DNA of 64,000 nt from contig JACPOY010000025.1 of assembly GCA_016191245.1 (NCBI GenBank), forward strand, positions 124,001 through 188,000, written 5' to 3'. Below the pieces are notes generated by a model, which saw only the letters and a program-made list of their open reading frames with translations, was not told where the DNA came from and did not search any database. Made by a program: the position numbers and the translations under genes. Origin of the DNA: Gammaproteobacteria bacterium. Its GTDB lineage: Bacteria > Pseudomonadota > Gammaproteobacteria > Berkiellales > Berkiellaceae. Below are positions 34,966 through 43,866 of the stretch, piece after piece (the first letter of the stretch is position 1; every line of letters starts with the position of its first letter).

Positions 34966-36981
34966 CTATTGAATCTCGACCTGTACACTAGCAGTCTTAC
35001 CATCAGCATCAATCACTGAGACAGTATAAAACCCCTTATTTTGCGGAGTCCAAAATTGCTTTTGCTGCCAGCATTGTGTGACAAATATGGCCTCATTTAT
35101 CATCCAAGTATAGGGGCGTTTACCCCCTGTCACAGTTAAAGGAAGAGGCTTTAGCCCGTTTTCATCTTTTTCAAGTTCAATGACTGTTTCATGAATTGGA
35201 AATGAAATAACAGGCGCATTTTTATATAAATCTTGATAATTCAATGCTGCTGAAAAATTTTGCAACGTCATGGTAGGGTTATTAATATTTTGGACAGGTG
35301 ATGCTTGTTCATTTGGCAAAAGTTTAAATATTTTTGTTAAAAGCGGAACGGTTAAAGTTCTTGATGAAACAGGTCCCATAGGCGAACCATTAGGCAACCC
35401 AATCCAGATCCCAACAACGAAGCGTTGATCATATCCAATCACTAAAGTATCTCGATGACCATAAGATGTTCCCGTTTTCATTGCAATAGGATGTTCTTCA
35501 TCATCTAGTGTTGTGGTGAGAATGTTTGTGATTTGATTTGATGCATGTTTTGATAGAATTTGTGATTGTATTGATACATCATCCTCTTGTAGATAGGAAA
35601 GGTTCATTACTTCTCCACCTCGAGGTAATGCTGCGTATAATTTAACGAGTTGCTCTAAAGTCATCCCCATGCCCCCTAAAGCGACAGCAAGACTAGGGCC
35701 TTCTAAAGAGTCAGGAAATTGCGGTTCAATACCCGCTTCTTTTAATTTACCTAAAAATCGCAATACACCAATTTGATTTAAAATATCAACAACGGGAATA
35801 TTTAATGACATTCTTAAAGCTTCGTGTATAGGTACGATACCGTGAATATCTTTATCAAAATTTCTTGGGCTGTATGCGCCAAATCGTCTCCGTTCATCTA
35901 GAATATAAGAATCTGGCTTGACGAGGCCCATATCAAAACCAAATCCATATATAAATGGTTTTAAGGTTGAACCTGGCGAACGATAAGCGCATATATAATC
36001 AACAAAGCCATGTTGTTCTTCATTATAAAAATCTCTAGAAGCTAAATATACTAGCGGTTTGTTTTGTATATGATCGATAATTAAAATAGCAGCATTAGCA
36101 TTCACTGGTAAAAAAGATTTATAGTCTTGTAGAAGGTGCTCTATTTTTTTTTGCATCTCAAGATTGATTGATGTGTGTATTTTTTTTTGATGGGGATGTT
36201 GTTTTTTTAATCTCCAGGCAAGGTGGGGGATTTCACGTGGAAGTTGAGTTTTTATTGAAGGTAATTGAGCCTGACTTTGAATTTGGGCTTGACCATTTTC
36301 AATTAATCCTTTTTGTGCCATTAAATTGAGAATAAAATTTCTCGCAAACTCCGCTCGCTTTGGATGATGGTCTGGGCGTAGTAAAGTTGGCGACTGCACC
36401 AGTGCCACAAGCAATGCAATTTCATCTGCGGTGAGTTTCAGTGGTGATTTTTTAAAATAAGCAAATGATGCTGCCGTGACGCCTTCTAAGTTGCCACCAA
36501 AAGGTGCTAGCGTCATATAAATAGACAAAATCTCATTTTTGGAAAAATGCCATTCTAGTTGCAAGGCGCGAAAGCATTCAATTATTTTAGATGATATTTT
36601 ACGTGGACGTGGCTCAAGGAGTCTGGCAGTTTGCATTGTAATTGTCGATCCGCCAGATATAATATGTCCATAACGGATCCATAAATAAGCGGCTCTCACT
36701 AAGGCAAAAGGGTTGATGCCAGGATGCAAGCGAAAATATTGATCTTCTCGTGCTAAAAGGGCTTGAATATAACGAGGATCAACCTCATTTACTTGAGTTA
36801 ATATCCGTAATTTTTCATCTTGAGTGTGAAAAACATGAATGGGCATTTGATTAGCATAAATAACCGTTGAGTTGTCTGCAAGTCGACTCATATCCAACGG
36901 GAAGGCTTTATCTATCAGCCAACATGTTGCAAAACAAAAAATAACAACGATAAGAGAATATTTTATCATCCGTAGGAACAT
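34966..36981 (-). CDS. pbpC: Penicillin-binding protein 1C
   Basis: 671-residue bifunctional peptidoglycan synthase. N-terminal TM helix, GT51 glycosyltransferase domain with LLAREDQYFRLHPG and GGSTITMQTARLL, then a transpeptidase domain with SPGSTLKPF, SLN and KTGTS, and a C-terminal PBP1C-specific beta domain. It is encoded two bases downstream of the alpha-2-macroglobulin gene, the usual yfhM-pbpC partnership; the two proteins are thought to act together, the macroglobulin trapping proteases where the wall is damaged and PBP1C repairing it. Confidence 0.95.
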   Translation of the reverse strand: MFLRMIKYSLIVVIFCFATCWLIDKAFPLDMSRLADNSTVIYANQMPIHVFHTQDEKLRILTQVNEVDPRYIQALLAREDQYFRLHPGINPFALVRAAYLWIRYGHIISGGSTITMQTARLLEPRPRKISSKIIECFRALQLEWHFSKNEILSIYMTLAPFGGNLEGVTAASFAYFKKSPLKLTADEIALLVALVQSPTLLRPDHHPKRAEFARNFILNLMAQKGLIENGQAQIQSQAQLPSIKTQLPREIPHLAWRLKKQHPHQKKIHTSINLEMQKKIEHLLQDYKSFLPVNANAAILIIDHIQNKPLVYLASRDFYNEEQHGFVDYICAYRSPGSTLKPFIYGFGFDMGLVKPDSYILDERRRFGAYSPRNFDKDIHGIVPIHEALRMSLNIPVVDILNQIGVLRFLGKLKEAGIEPQFPDSLEGPSLAVALGGMGMTLEQLVKLYAALPRGGEVMNLSYLQEDDVSIQSQILSKHASNQITNILTTTLDDEEHPIAMKTGTSYGHRDTLVIGYDQRFVVGIWIGLPNGSPMGPVSSRTLTVPLLTKIFKLLPNEQASPVQNINNPTMTLQNFSAALNYQDLYKNAPVISFPIHETVIELEKDENGLKPLPLTVTGGKRPYTWMINEAIFVTQCWQQKQFWTPQNKGFYTVSVIDADGKTASVQVEIQ

Positions 36982-36983
36982 TA

Positions 36984-39900
36984 TCAGAAATCCGTTGCTA
37001 TCGTAATTTGCTGCTCCTTAGCATATTTAAAATATTGAGGTTGATACATTGCTTCTACAAAGGTTGCAGGATATGTAAATGTTCCACCAGATATTGCTCG
37101 TACTAAATAAGCTATTGTAAAGTCATTTTGATCTCCCAACTCAAAAGCTGCAACAAATCTATCATCACGGCCTTCAATACGACTTGCACGTGAAAGATGA
37201 GGCAACCATGAAAGAGTTGAAGAGCCGTTATCAACCAATTTTGCTTTCTCTATTTCAAAGCCTGCAGGTAAAAGATCAACCACTAAGACATGGTGTAACT
37301 CTTTTAGTTGACGTCGACCTTTAATAACAACGACATACTGTTCACCTGATTTAAGAGTAGATAAATCCGAGACTTCACCGTTTAAAGCGTAAACTTCCCG
37401 AGTGATATCAAAACCTGCTTGTGGCAGTGTTTCGATATTGAGAGGTTCACCGACTAAGGTTAGGGCATAGTAAACTGGATTATCCCCATGATTATTAATC
37501 ACGATGGGAGATTCTAGCGTTTTACTTGAAAAACTTTGTGAAAATGGCGTGCTATTTTGATGATTTTTATCAGCAATGCTAACGTGATAAGGTTTATGAA
37601 CTGCTTTAAGAGCACGTTCGGCGCGTATCAACCAAGCTTTCTCTTGCGTACTAAGATAAGGGGCAGCCTTGGCTTTATCGATTAGTTCCATGGCTTGTTG
37701 CATAATTAAAGAATGATTTTGTGTTGTTTCTGCAAGAAGTGATACTAAAATAGCTAGGTTACGAAGATCTGAGCCAAATCCCCAGGCGTCATATTGTTGG
37801 TTATATGCAGAAATCAAGGCTTTATCAAACCAAGCTTTAGCCATCTCGGCATCCCCATAGTAGGCAAACGCAGCTGCTATAAATGCTCTATCGTGACGTT
37901 CAATAATTGCAGCTTGATTATTATCAACAAAGAATCGCAACGCTCTCAAATCACCATGGCCTTGCTTTGCTCGTAAGTAGTGAGCATAAGCAATGAGAGA
38001 TAAATCTTGTGGTTGAGAAATCCCGCGTTGCTGAATTTCCTTAATCCAGTTGCTAAGATTTGCAGTTAATGCTGAGGGCACTTGTAAACCCTTTTCATTC
38101 ATGATGTGAAGTACATCTGCTGCATAAAGTGATAGCCATGGTTCAGTGTTTCCACCTAGGGACCATAATGAGAATGAACCATCAATTTTTTGCAACGAGG
38201 ATAATTGGTTGAGTCCTTTTTCGAGCTCGCTATTTTGAATTGGTTTATTAGCCAATGCACTTGCTAGCAATCGGCTTGAAGTTTGCTCCAGGCAATAATA
38301 AGGATACTGAAGCAGCTCATCAATCAGTTCATCACTGCCAAATGAAGGAACAGTGCCAATAGAGATGATAGCATGACTATTGCTATTAAAATCCTTTAGT
38401 AATGCGGTATCTAGTGTTAATTGTTTTTTTGAGTCAATTTTGCCGTATTGCTGTTTTGATATTGATTGTATTTTAGATCTAACAGACAGTTGCCAGTTGC
38501 GTGTGACCTTAAAATTATTGGGACCTGTCATGGTTGTTGTTAAGTTTTTTATACCATTATCTGGAAATGATAACTTCAATGGTAAACGGATTTCTTTATC
38601 ATTATCGAGTGATATATTCTGTGCTTGATGATCTGCACCTTGTAAATCAACATGATATTCACCCAAAGGCGCGTTTAAGTTTTTGATCACCAGAGGTACT
38701 TCGGCTTGATCATTTGCTGCTAAAAATCGCGGCAATGTTAAATAGAGATCGATATCATCTTTAACCGTAATATAGCTTTGGGCATTTCCCAGACCGGTTT
38801 CATCCCAAGCGACAGCCATGACCCTTAATTTTCCTGAAAATTCAGGAATTGTAAAAGGAATGGTGATTGTTTCTTGACCTTTACTGTCGATAATACCTGA
38901 AAATAAAGAAACTACCTTAAATGCACGTACGGGTAATTGCGTTAGCGCACGCGTTGCAATAGTTTCTCCGCCACCCACTTCAAATGAACCAGGACGTGCT
39001 CCATAAGGATTGATGAGTAGTCCGTAGCTATCACGTATTAAGTAACTTAATTCTTGTTGAGAGAAGAAGAAAGCAAATGGATCAGGTGTTTGGTAATCAA
39101 CTAAAGAAAGAGTTCCCTCATCAACAAGTGCAACAGCGAGTCGGAGATCTTTTCGTTTTTGATTGTTTTTTACTTTCACTTCAATTAACTGACCAGATTT
39201 CACTACTGAAGGAGCATCAAGCGATAAATCAATTTTATGTGTTTGAACTGCTTTAGTGTTTTCAAGCCATGCCACACCAATCGCACGCCCAGGCATTTGC
39301 GATGTTTTTTCATCGCTCGGGCGAAATACAGTTGCAATGAAATAACTTCCTGATTTCATTTTCATTTCTTTGATGGGAATATCTAAGTTGAGACCTTCTT
39401 TGCCAATTTTTCCTGTGTAAACTGTGCGAAGTGTCGTGCTAGCTTCGATAATAGTTAATTCACCTGCAAAGGGGCTTTTAACAAAAACATGAGCGAAGTC
39501 AGAATGATTTTTACTCTTGTTCTCTATTTTGAATTCGAGGATATCAGGTCTATCAGGTGCAGTTTGCGCATGAAACCATCCTGCACTAAAGCGATAACTT
39601 GACGCAATACCATTTTTTTCATCTAAAATTTCGAGTCGATATTGACCATATTTAACGGGTTGTTTAAATAATGTGGGTTGTTTTCCATCTAAAGAGAGTT
39701 CACCATTTGCAACTATCTTATCGCGGGTAACTATCTCATATTGCCAATTAGTGCCAGAACGAAACCATACATAATCATGTTGCTCTTCATAAAGTGTATA
39801 ACGCAATTTGCTCATTGCTAAAAGCTCAGCATTCTTATTTAAGGCAATAATGTGAAATGAAGCTTCTTGATTATTAGCGGCAATTCTATCTTTAAAAAGA

Positions 39901-42149
39901 GGTGTAATCCCTATGATATAAGGTTGATGCCAAAATGGAGTAATAGCTTTTGTCGTTCTAGCGCGCCCACCAGCTTCAACGACCGAAATGGCTGTTTCAA
40001 GCTGTAGAACATGCGTCGTTTGGGGTTCGGCATCTATTTTGGTAATAAGCTTTGCTTGGCCTTTTGCATCAGTGATTGTACTTGGATGTTGAAAACGTTG
40101 AGGTGTCCAAGATTCTTCTTCAAGGCCGTAAAAATAACCCTTCCAGGCTGGAAAGAGATCTTCGGCTAAGGTAAGTTTTGATTCTGCATCAACTTTAAGA
40201 TGAGTAGCAGGTGTTCCAAAATAATAATTAGCTTGAATATCTATAGTATTTGATTCATGAGGAGCAATTTGTTTGCTTTCAACGTTAGTGGTTATTTCAA
40301 TTCGAGGTGGCACAAAATCATTGACTTCAAATGTAGTATGACTGATTTCACTAGCTTTAGGATCGATATAAATTGCAGCTGTCCAAGTTCCGGTTAATCC
40401 TTGAACACTGATGGGGTAATCAAATGTATAAGCCCCCATACCGGCATCCTGAAGAACATTTTCAAAAGCAATAACGCCATCAGGGCGAATAATTTTTAAG
40501 GTTAAAGGAAGTTTTGTCAGTGCTTTGCTATTGCTATCGCGTAGAAGACTCATGAAGTGAACTGTTTCACCAGGACGATAGATGCCACGTTCAGAATAGA
40601 GATAGCCATCAATGCTTGATGAATGGCTTCGGCCTTGAACGCCACGATCACTAAGATCAAAAGCTTCGTTTCTTAAGTTCAGAACGGTGAACTGTTTTCC
40701 ATGCAAGGCACCCGTGATATAAGCGGGTGTATTACCTCCAGATCCATTCATTATTTCTTTTGGGAAAACGACATGGCCATTTGATTCGGTTTTTAGTTTT
40801 GCAAGTTCTTTATTGTTACGAGCAATGAGAATGAGTTCAACATTGGCAAGTGGTTTTGCAGTATTTAAAGAACGGGCAAAAGTATGAAGTCCATCTGGCC
40901 CGGTATAAGTTGATAAGCCAATATCACTAATCACTAGAGCTTGAAAAGCAAATTCATCGTTGTCGTAACTGTTATCTGAAAGGCTTGCTTGAATAACATA
41001 CACACCTGGTTCTAGCCTATGCCCCATCATTTTATCTATGGGCAATCCTGAAATCGCTGTTTTATCCATCTCATTGGGGAAACGATAGGTCCCTTGCCAA
41101 ACGACTTCTCCTTGATCTTCGCCTAAATAATCTGCATTCCAGCGTGAAAATTGATTAGTAAACCAATTCATTTGAACACTTTGAATGTTACGCTCTGGAA
41201 CATGGATAATTTTGATTTTCACATCTTGAACATTCACGCCAATAAATGGAACAACTTGTGGCCCAGTGTTTGCCAAAATATATCCACGTTCACGAAACCG
41301 TATCGAAGGTTTGCGATGAGGAATGAATATATTGAGATTTTGAGCTTGCGTTAATTTAACCTCATGCTCACCAGGAAATCCCTTTTCAATAGTTACGGAA
41401 TAATTTTCTCCAAAGCTTAAGCCCTCTAAACAGAGTTGATTTCCTCTTGCCACTACACCTAGATCTTTTACTTTTGGTTTAATTGAGATGAAATCCTCAT
41501 AATGAAACGATCTCGTTTTAAGTAAAGGATAAGTCCAGCTGATACATGCATTTGCAACATCTGTTCGTTGCGGAATATCTATGAAATATGGTGCAAACTC
41601 TTTTGGATAATTTGAGACAAGGTTGTTGATATGATTTTCAATATCGCTAAGTGAAGCAAGGATGAGTGCATTTTGGCGTAAATCTTGGAATTGATGCATG
41701 GCATTTGAAGCTGTCCACAATATAACTGCTTTATCGATGTCCGTTTGTGCATGCTGAAAAGCCATAACAAGAGAAGCTTCTAAAGCTTCTTCATAGTTTT
41801 GATAAGAATCAATTTGTTGTAGCTCAATAAGTGTTCGGTTATATAAAAACCAGGCTTGAAAGTCTGAAATGTTATCAGTAAGTACGCGTTGTAAGGTGTA
41901 TTTTGCACTATACCAATCTTGGCTATCAAAAGATTTTTTAGCATTGACCTGTCTTTCAATGCGTTCTAATTTCGATGGGCCTTTTGAAGTCTCCCCTTGG
42001 AAAATATGATTTTGATAGTGGTTTTGCGCTTTTTTTAAATTCTCGTCTGATGAAAGCGTGTGGTTGCTCACATCTGCAAAAACCGAATGGATAAGGAATA
42101 GAACGCTAAACAAAACAAAACTTTTGAGCAAAGATTGTGCATTACGCAT
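36984..42149 (-). CDS. yfhM: Bacterial alpha-2-macroglobulin (YfhM type)
   Basis: 1,721-residue secreted protease-trap protein. Signal peptide at residues about 1-25 (SVLFLIHSVFA-DV). Macroglobulin-like beta domains follow in tandem; the thioester motif C-L-E-Q starts at C1286 within PYYCLEQTSSRLLASA, in the alpha-helical TED domain, so the thioester should be functional. E. coli YfhM is a lipoprotein; here no lipobox cysteine is present and the signal peptide ends with an ordinary A-x-A-like site, suggesting a soluble or otherwise anchored form. Followed two bases later by pbpC. Confidence 0.94.
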   Translation of the reverse strand: MRNAQSLLKSFVLFSVLFLIHSVFADVSNHTLSSDENLKKAQNHYQNHIFQGETSKGPSKLERIERQVNAKKSFDSQDWYSAKYTLQRVLTDNISDFQAWFLYNRTLIELQQIDSYQNYEEALEASLVMAFQHAQTDIDKAVILWTASNAMHQFQDLRQNALILASLSDIENHINNLVSNYPKEFAPYFIDIPQRTDVANACISWTYPLLKTRSFHYEDFISIKPKVKDLGVVARGNQLCLEGLSFGENYSVTIEKGFPGEHEVKLTQAQNLNIFIPHRKPSIRFRERGYILANTGPQVVPFIGVNVQDVKIKIIHVPERNIQSVQMNWFTNQFSRWNADYLGEDQGEVVWQGTYRFPNEMDKTAISGLPIDKMMGHRLEPGVYVIQASLSDNSYDNDEFAFQALVISDIGLSTYTGPDGLHTFARSLNTAKPLANVELILIARNNKELAKLKTESNGHVVFPKEIMNGSGGNTPAYITGALHGKQFTVLNLRNEAFDLSDRGVQGRSHSSSIDGYLYSERGIYRPGETVHFMSLLRDSNSKALTKLPLTLKIIRPDGVIAFENVLQDAGMGAYTFDYPISVQGLTGTWTAAIYIDPKASEISHTTFEVNDFVPPRIEITTNVESKQIAPHESNTIDIQANYYFGTPATHLKVDAESKLTLAEDLFPAWKGYFYGLEEESWTPQRFQHPSTITDAKGQAKLITKIDAEPQTTHVLQLETAISVVEAGGRARTTKAITPFWHQPYIIGITPLFKDRIAANNQEASFHIIALNKNAELLAMSKLRYTLYEEQHDYVWFRSGTNWQYEIVTRDKIVANGELSLDGKQPTLFKQPVKYGQYRLEILDEKNGIASSYRFSAGWFHAQTAPDRPDILEFKIENKSKNHSDFAHVFVKSPFAGELTIIEASTTLRTVYTGKIGKEGLNLDIPIKEMKMKSGSYFIATVFRPSDEKTSQMPGRAIGVAWLENTKAVQTHKIDLSLDAPSVVKSGQLIEVKVKNNQKRKDLRLAVALVDEGTLSLVDYQTPDPFAFFFSQQELSYLIRDSYGLLINPYGARPGSFEVGGGETIATRALTQLPVRAFKVVSLFSGIIDSKGQETITIPFTIPEFSGKLRVMAVAWDETGLGNAQSYITVKDDIDLYLTLPRFLAANDQAEVPLVIKNLNAPLGEYHVDLQGADHQAQNISLDNDKEIRLPLKLSFPDNGIKNLTTTMTGPNNFKVTRNWQLSVRSKIQSISKQQYGKIDSKKQLTLDTALLKDFNSNSHAIISIGTVPSFGSDELIDELLQYPYYCLEQTSSRLLASALANKPIQNSELEKGLNQLSSLQKIDGSFSLWSLGGNTEPWLSLYAADVLHIMNEKGLQVPSALTANLSNWIKEIQQRGISQPQDLSLIAYAHYLRAKQGHGDLRALRFFVDNNQAAIIERHDRAFIAAAFAYYGDAEMAKAWFDKALISAYNQQYDAWGFGSDLRNLAILVSLLAETTQNHSLIMQQAMELIDKAKAAPYLSTQEKAWLIRAERALKAVHKPYHVSIADKNHQNSTPFSQSFSSKTLESPIVINNHGDNPVYYALTLVGEPLNIETLPQAGFDITREVYALNGEVSDLSTLKSGEQYVVVIKGRRQLKELHHVLVVDLLPAGFEIEKAKLVDNGSSTLSWLPHLSRASRIEGRDDRFVAAFELGDQNDFTIAYLVRAISGGTFTYPATFVEAMYQPQYFKYAKEQQITIATDF

Positions 42150-42173
42150 AGTGGGAACAACACTTAAGAAAAG

Positions 42174-42200
42174 ATGGCTATTTTTACCATAGCCATTTTT
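42174..42200 (-). terminator. Probable terminator of the coiled-coil gene
   Basis: ATGGCTA (42174-42180) pairs with TAGCCAT (42190-42196); on the minus strand it is followed by CTTTTCTT. It lies downstream of the 42271-43713 gene on the minus strand. The plus-strand reading is followed by TTTT as well. Confidence 0.5.
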
Positions 42201-42270
42201 AAAAACATAGAAGAGAACAGTGTTTTTGAAAAATATATTTTCGGCGCTATATATTAAATGCGTACATACA

Positions 42271-43713
42271 CTATTGTTTTAATCTTCTTTTTGCCTTTTC
42301 AAATTGGGTTAAGCCGTTTTTAAGATCATTGACTATTGCATTGAGAGTGTCCATTTGCTTTGGCTTCAAAAATCCCACTCTATGCTTTTGAAGTTCTTCA
42401 GCCTCATTAAGGGCGTTTTGGATCAATTTGTGAAGTTGTTTTTCTGTAAGTTTTGATTCTTTATTGTCTAATGCGTTGTTGATAGCATTTAGACTAGATC
42501 GCAGAGAATTCACTATTTCATATTTTGTATGGTGATTCTTTCCAAGTTTATGGAGAGCGTCCTTTTTGAGTTCTTTATATTTTGACTTAATGGAATGAGG
42601 TTTGGTTTCAAGAGTGGCTTCGAGGGCAGATAGTTTTGATAATGGCTTTTGCATAATATCGCGATAAATTTGTGTGTCAAATGTCGCAAGCGGGATGTCA
42701 GCCCCTCTTTCCTTTGGTTGCATCAGTGCTTGATATTCCGGAGTGTCTTTATATTCCTTTGGCAAATTTTCTTCAAAATTATTTTGTAATTGCTTAAGCT
42801 GATCTTCCAGTTGAATGCTTAAACTAAGGTCATTGAGTGCATCAACACTATCCATAAAATCTTGGCATCTTATATTAAAGTTTTCAACTTCTCGATTTAA
42901 ATAAACATGGAGATCTTCAGGATCTTTAAATTCCAAGGTCTTCAAATTAATCATGTTCAGTAAATTGTCTAAAGAGTTAAGATGAGAAATTGCTCTACAT
43001 AAATGATAATTAGTCGTTTTAGGGGTGACAGGGTTGTTTGAACGTTCAAAATCATTAACATATTCAGTAAGCGCATTAATGGCTATCTGATCGCGCTTTT
43101 CTAATGGCGAAGGCAAGTAAAGCGAAAGAAGATCGCCTAATTTAACGTTGGGGTCACGTGCTTTTGAAGGTGTATTTGATTCACTTATGCTGACATCAAT
43201 ATGATCTTGCAAACGTTTATCATCTTTCACCCGTTTGTACTTATTCTCGTTATTTGCACTTTGAATAATGCCTTGTGTTAATGTTTGAATATTTTTACGG
43301 GCTGCCAGAAAGTGTGGAGATCTAATATCTGTCATCACTTTTGAAAATTCATTGTTTTCTTGAATTAAGATAGGACTCTTGTTAATCTGGGGTTCAAATT
43401 TCTCAAGCACATTTCTTACTTTTGTCATTAATAAATGACCGGTAGAAGCTTTTTGTAGTTTGTTTTGCTCGGACTCTTCATAGACACGTTGTAATTCTTC
43501 TTTTAATTGTGTAATGAGTTCAATTTTGCTTTTTTGTTTTCTACCATATGATGGAAGAGCGGCTGATTTTGCCTTTTTATATAATGATTTATGCTTTGTG
43601 AGTTTATTCTCAAGTTTTTTCAATGCTTCAATATTTTGTCGCAGTTGTTCTCTTATTCGCTGATGAGTAACATTTTCCGATTCATTAAGTTCATCTATTT
43701 CTGATGCAGGCAT
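42271..43713 (-). CDS. Coiled-coil protein with internal duplication (candidate effector)
   Basis: 480 residues, all charged helix, not recognised. Lys/Glu/Gln/Asn-rich coiled coils. A roughly 100-residue unit appears twice: near residues 30-115 (LENKLTKHKSLYKKAKSA, then KSKIELITQLKEEL) and 360-460 (LEATLETKPHSIKSKYKE, then HTKYEIVNSLRSSL), suggesting an internal duplication. No signal peptide, TM or catalytic motif. A GAGGTAAT ribosome site precedes the ATG. Gene context and composition resemble Legionella-type effectors, but that is only a suspicion. Confidence 0.65.
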   Translation of the reverse strand: MPASEIDELNESENVTHQRIREQLRQNIEALKKLENKLTKHKSLYKKAKSAALPSYGRKQKSKIELITQLKEELQRVYEESEQNKLQKASTGHLLMTKVRNVLEKFEPQINKSPILIQENNEFSKVMTDIRSPHFLAARKNIQTLTQGIIQSANNENKYKRVKDDKRLQDHIDVSISESNTPSKARDPNVKLGDLLSLYLPSPLEKRDQIAINALTEYVNDFERSNNPVTPKTTNYHLCRAISHLNSLDNLLNMINLKTLEFKDPEDLHVYLNREVENFNIRCQDFMDSVDALNDLSLSIQLEDQLKQLQNNFEENLPKEYKDTPEYQALMQPKERGADIPLATFDTQIYRDIMQKPLSKLSALEATLETKPHSIKSKYKELKKDALHKLGKNHHTKYEIVNSLRSSLNAINNALDNKESKLTEKQLHKLIQNALNEAEELQKHRVGFLKPKQMDTLNAIVNDLKNGLTQFEKAKRRLKQ

Positions 43714-43866
43714 ATTACCTCATGTGTGTACTTTCACGTAATAATAAAGGCTTTTAATGGAAAGACTATATAAATATCAAATTGGTTCAATAGGACATTT
43801 TCAGGTCGCGTCTAACAAACCTCTATAATTAATAGAATATGACTTCCAATAGTGTAAGTAGAGTGT

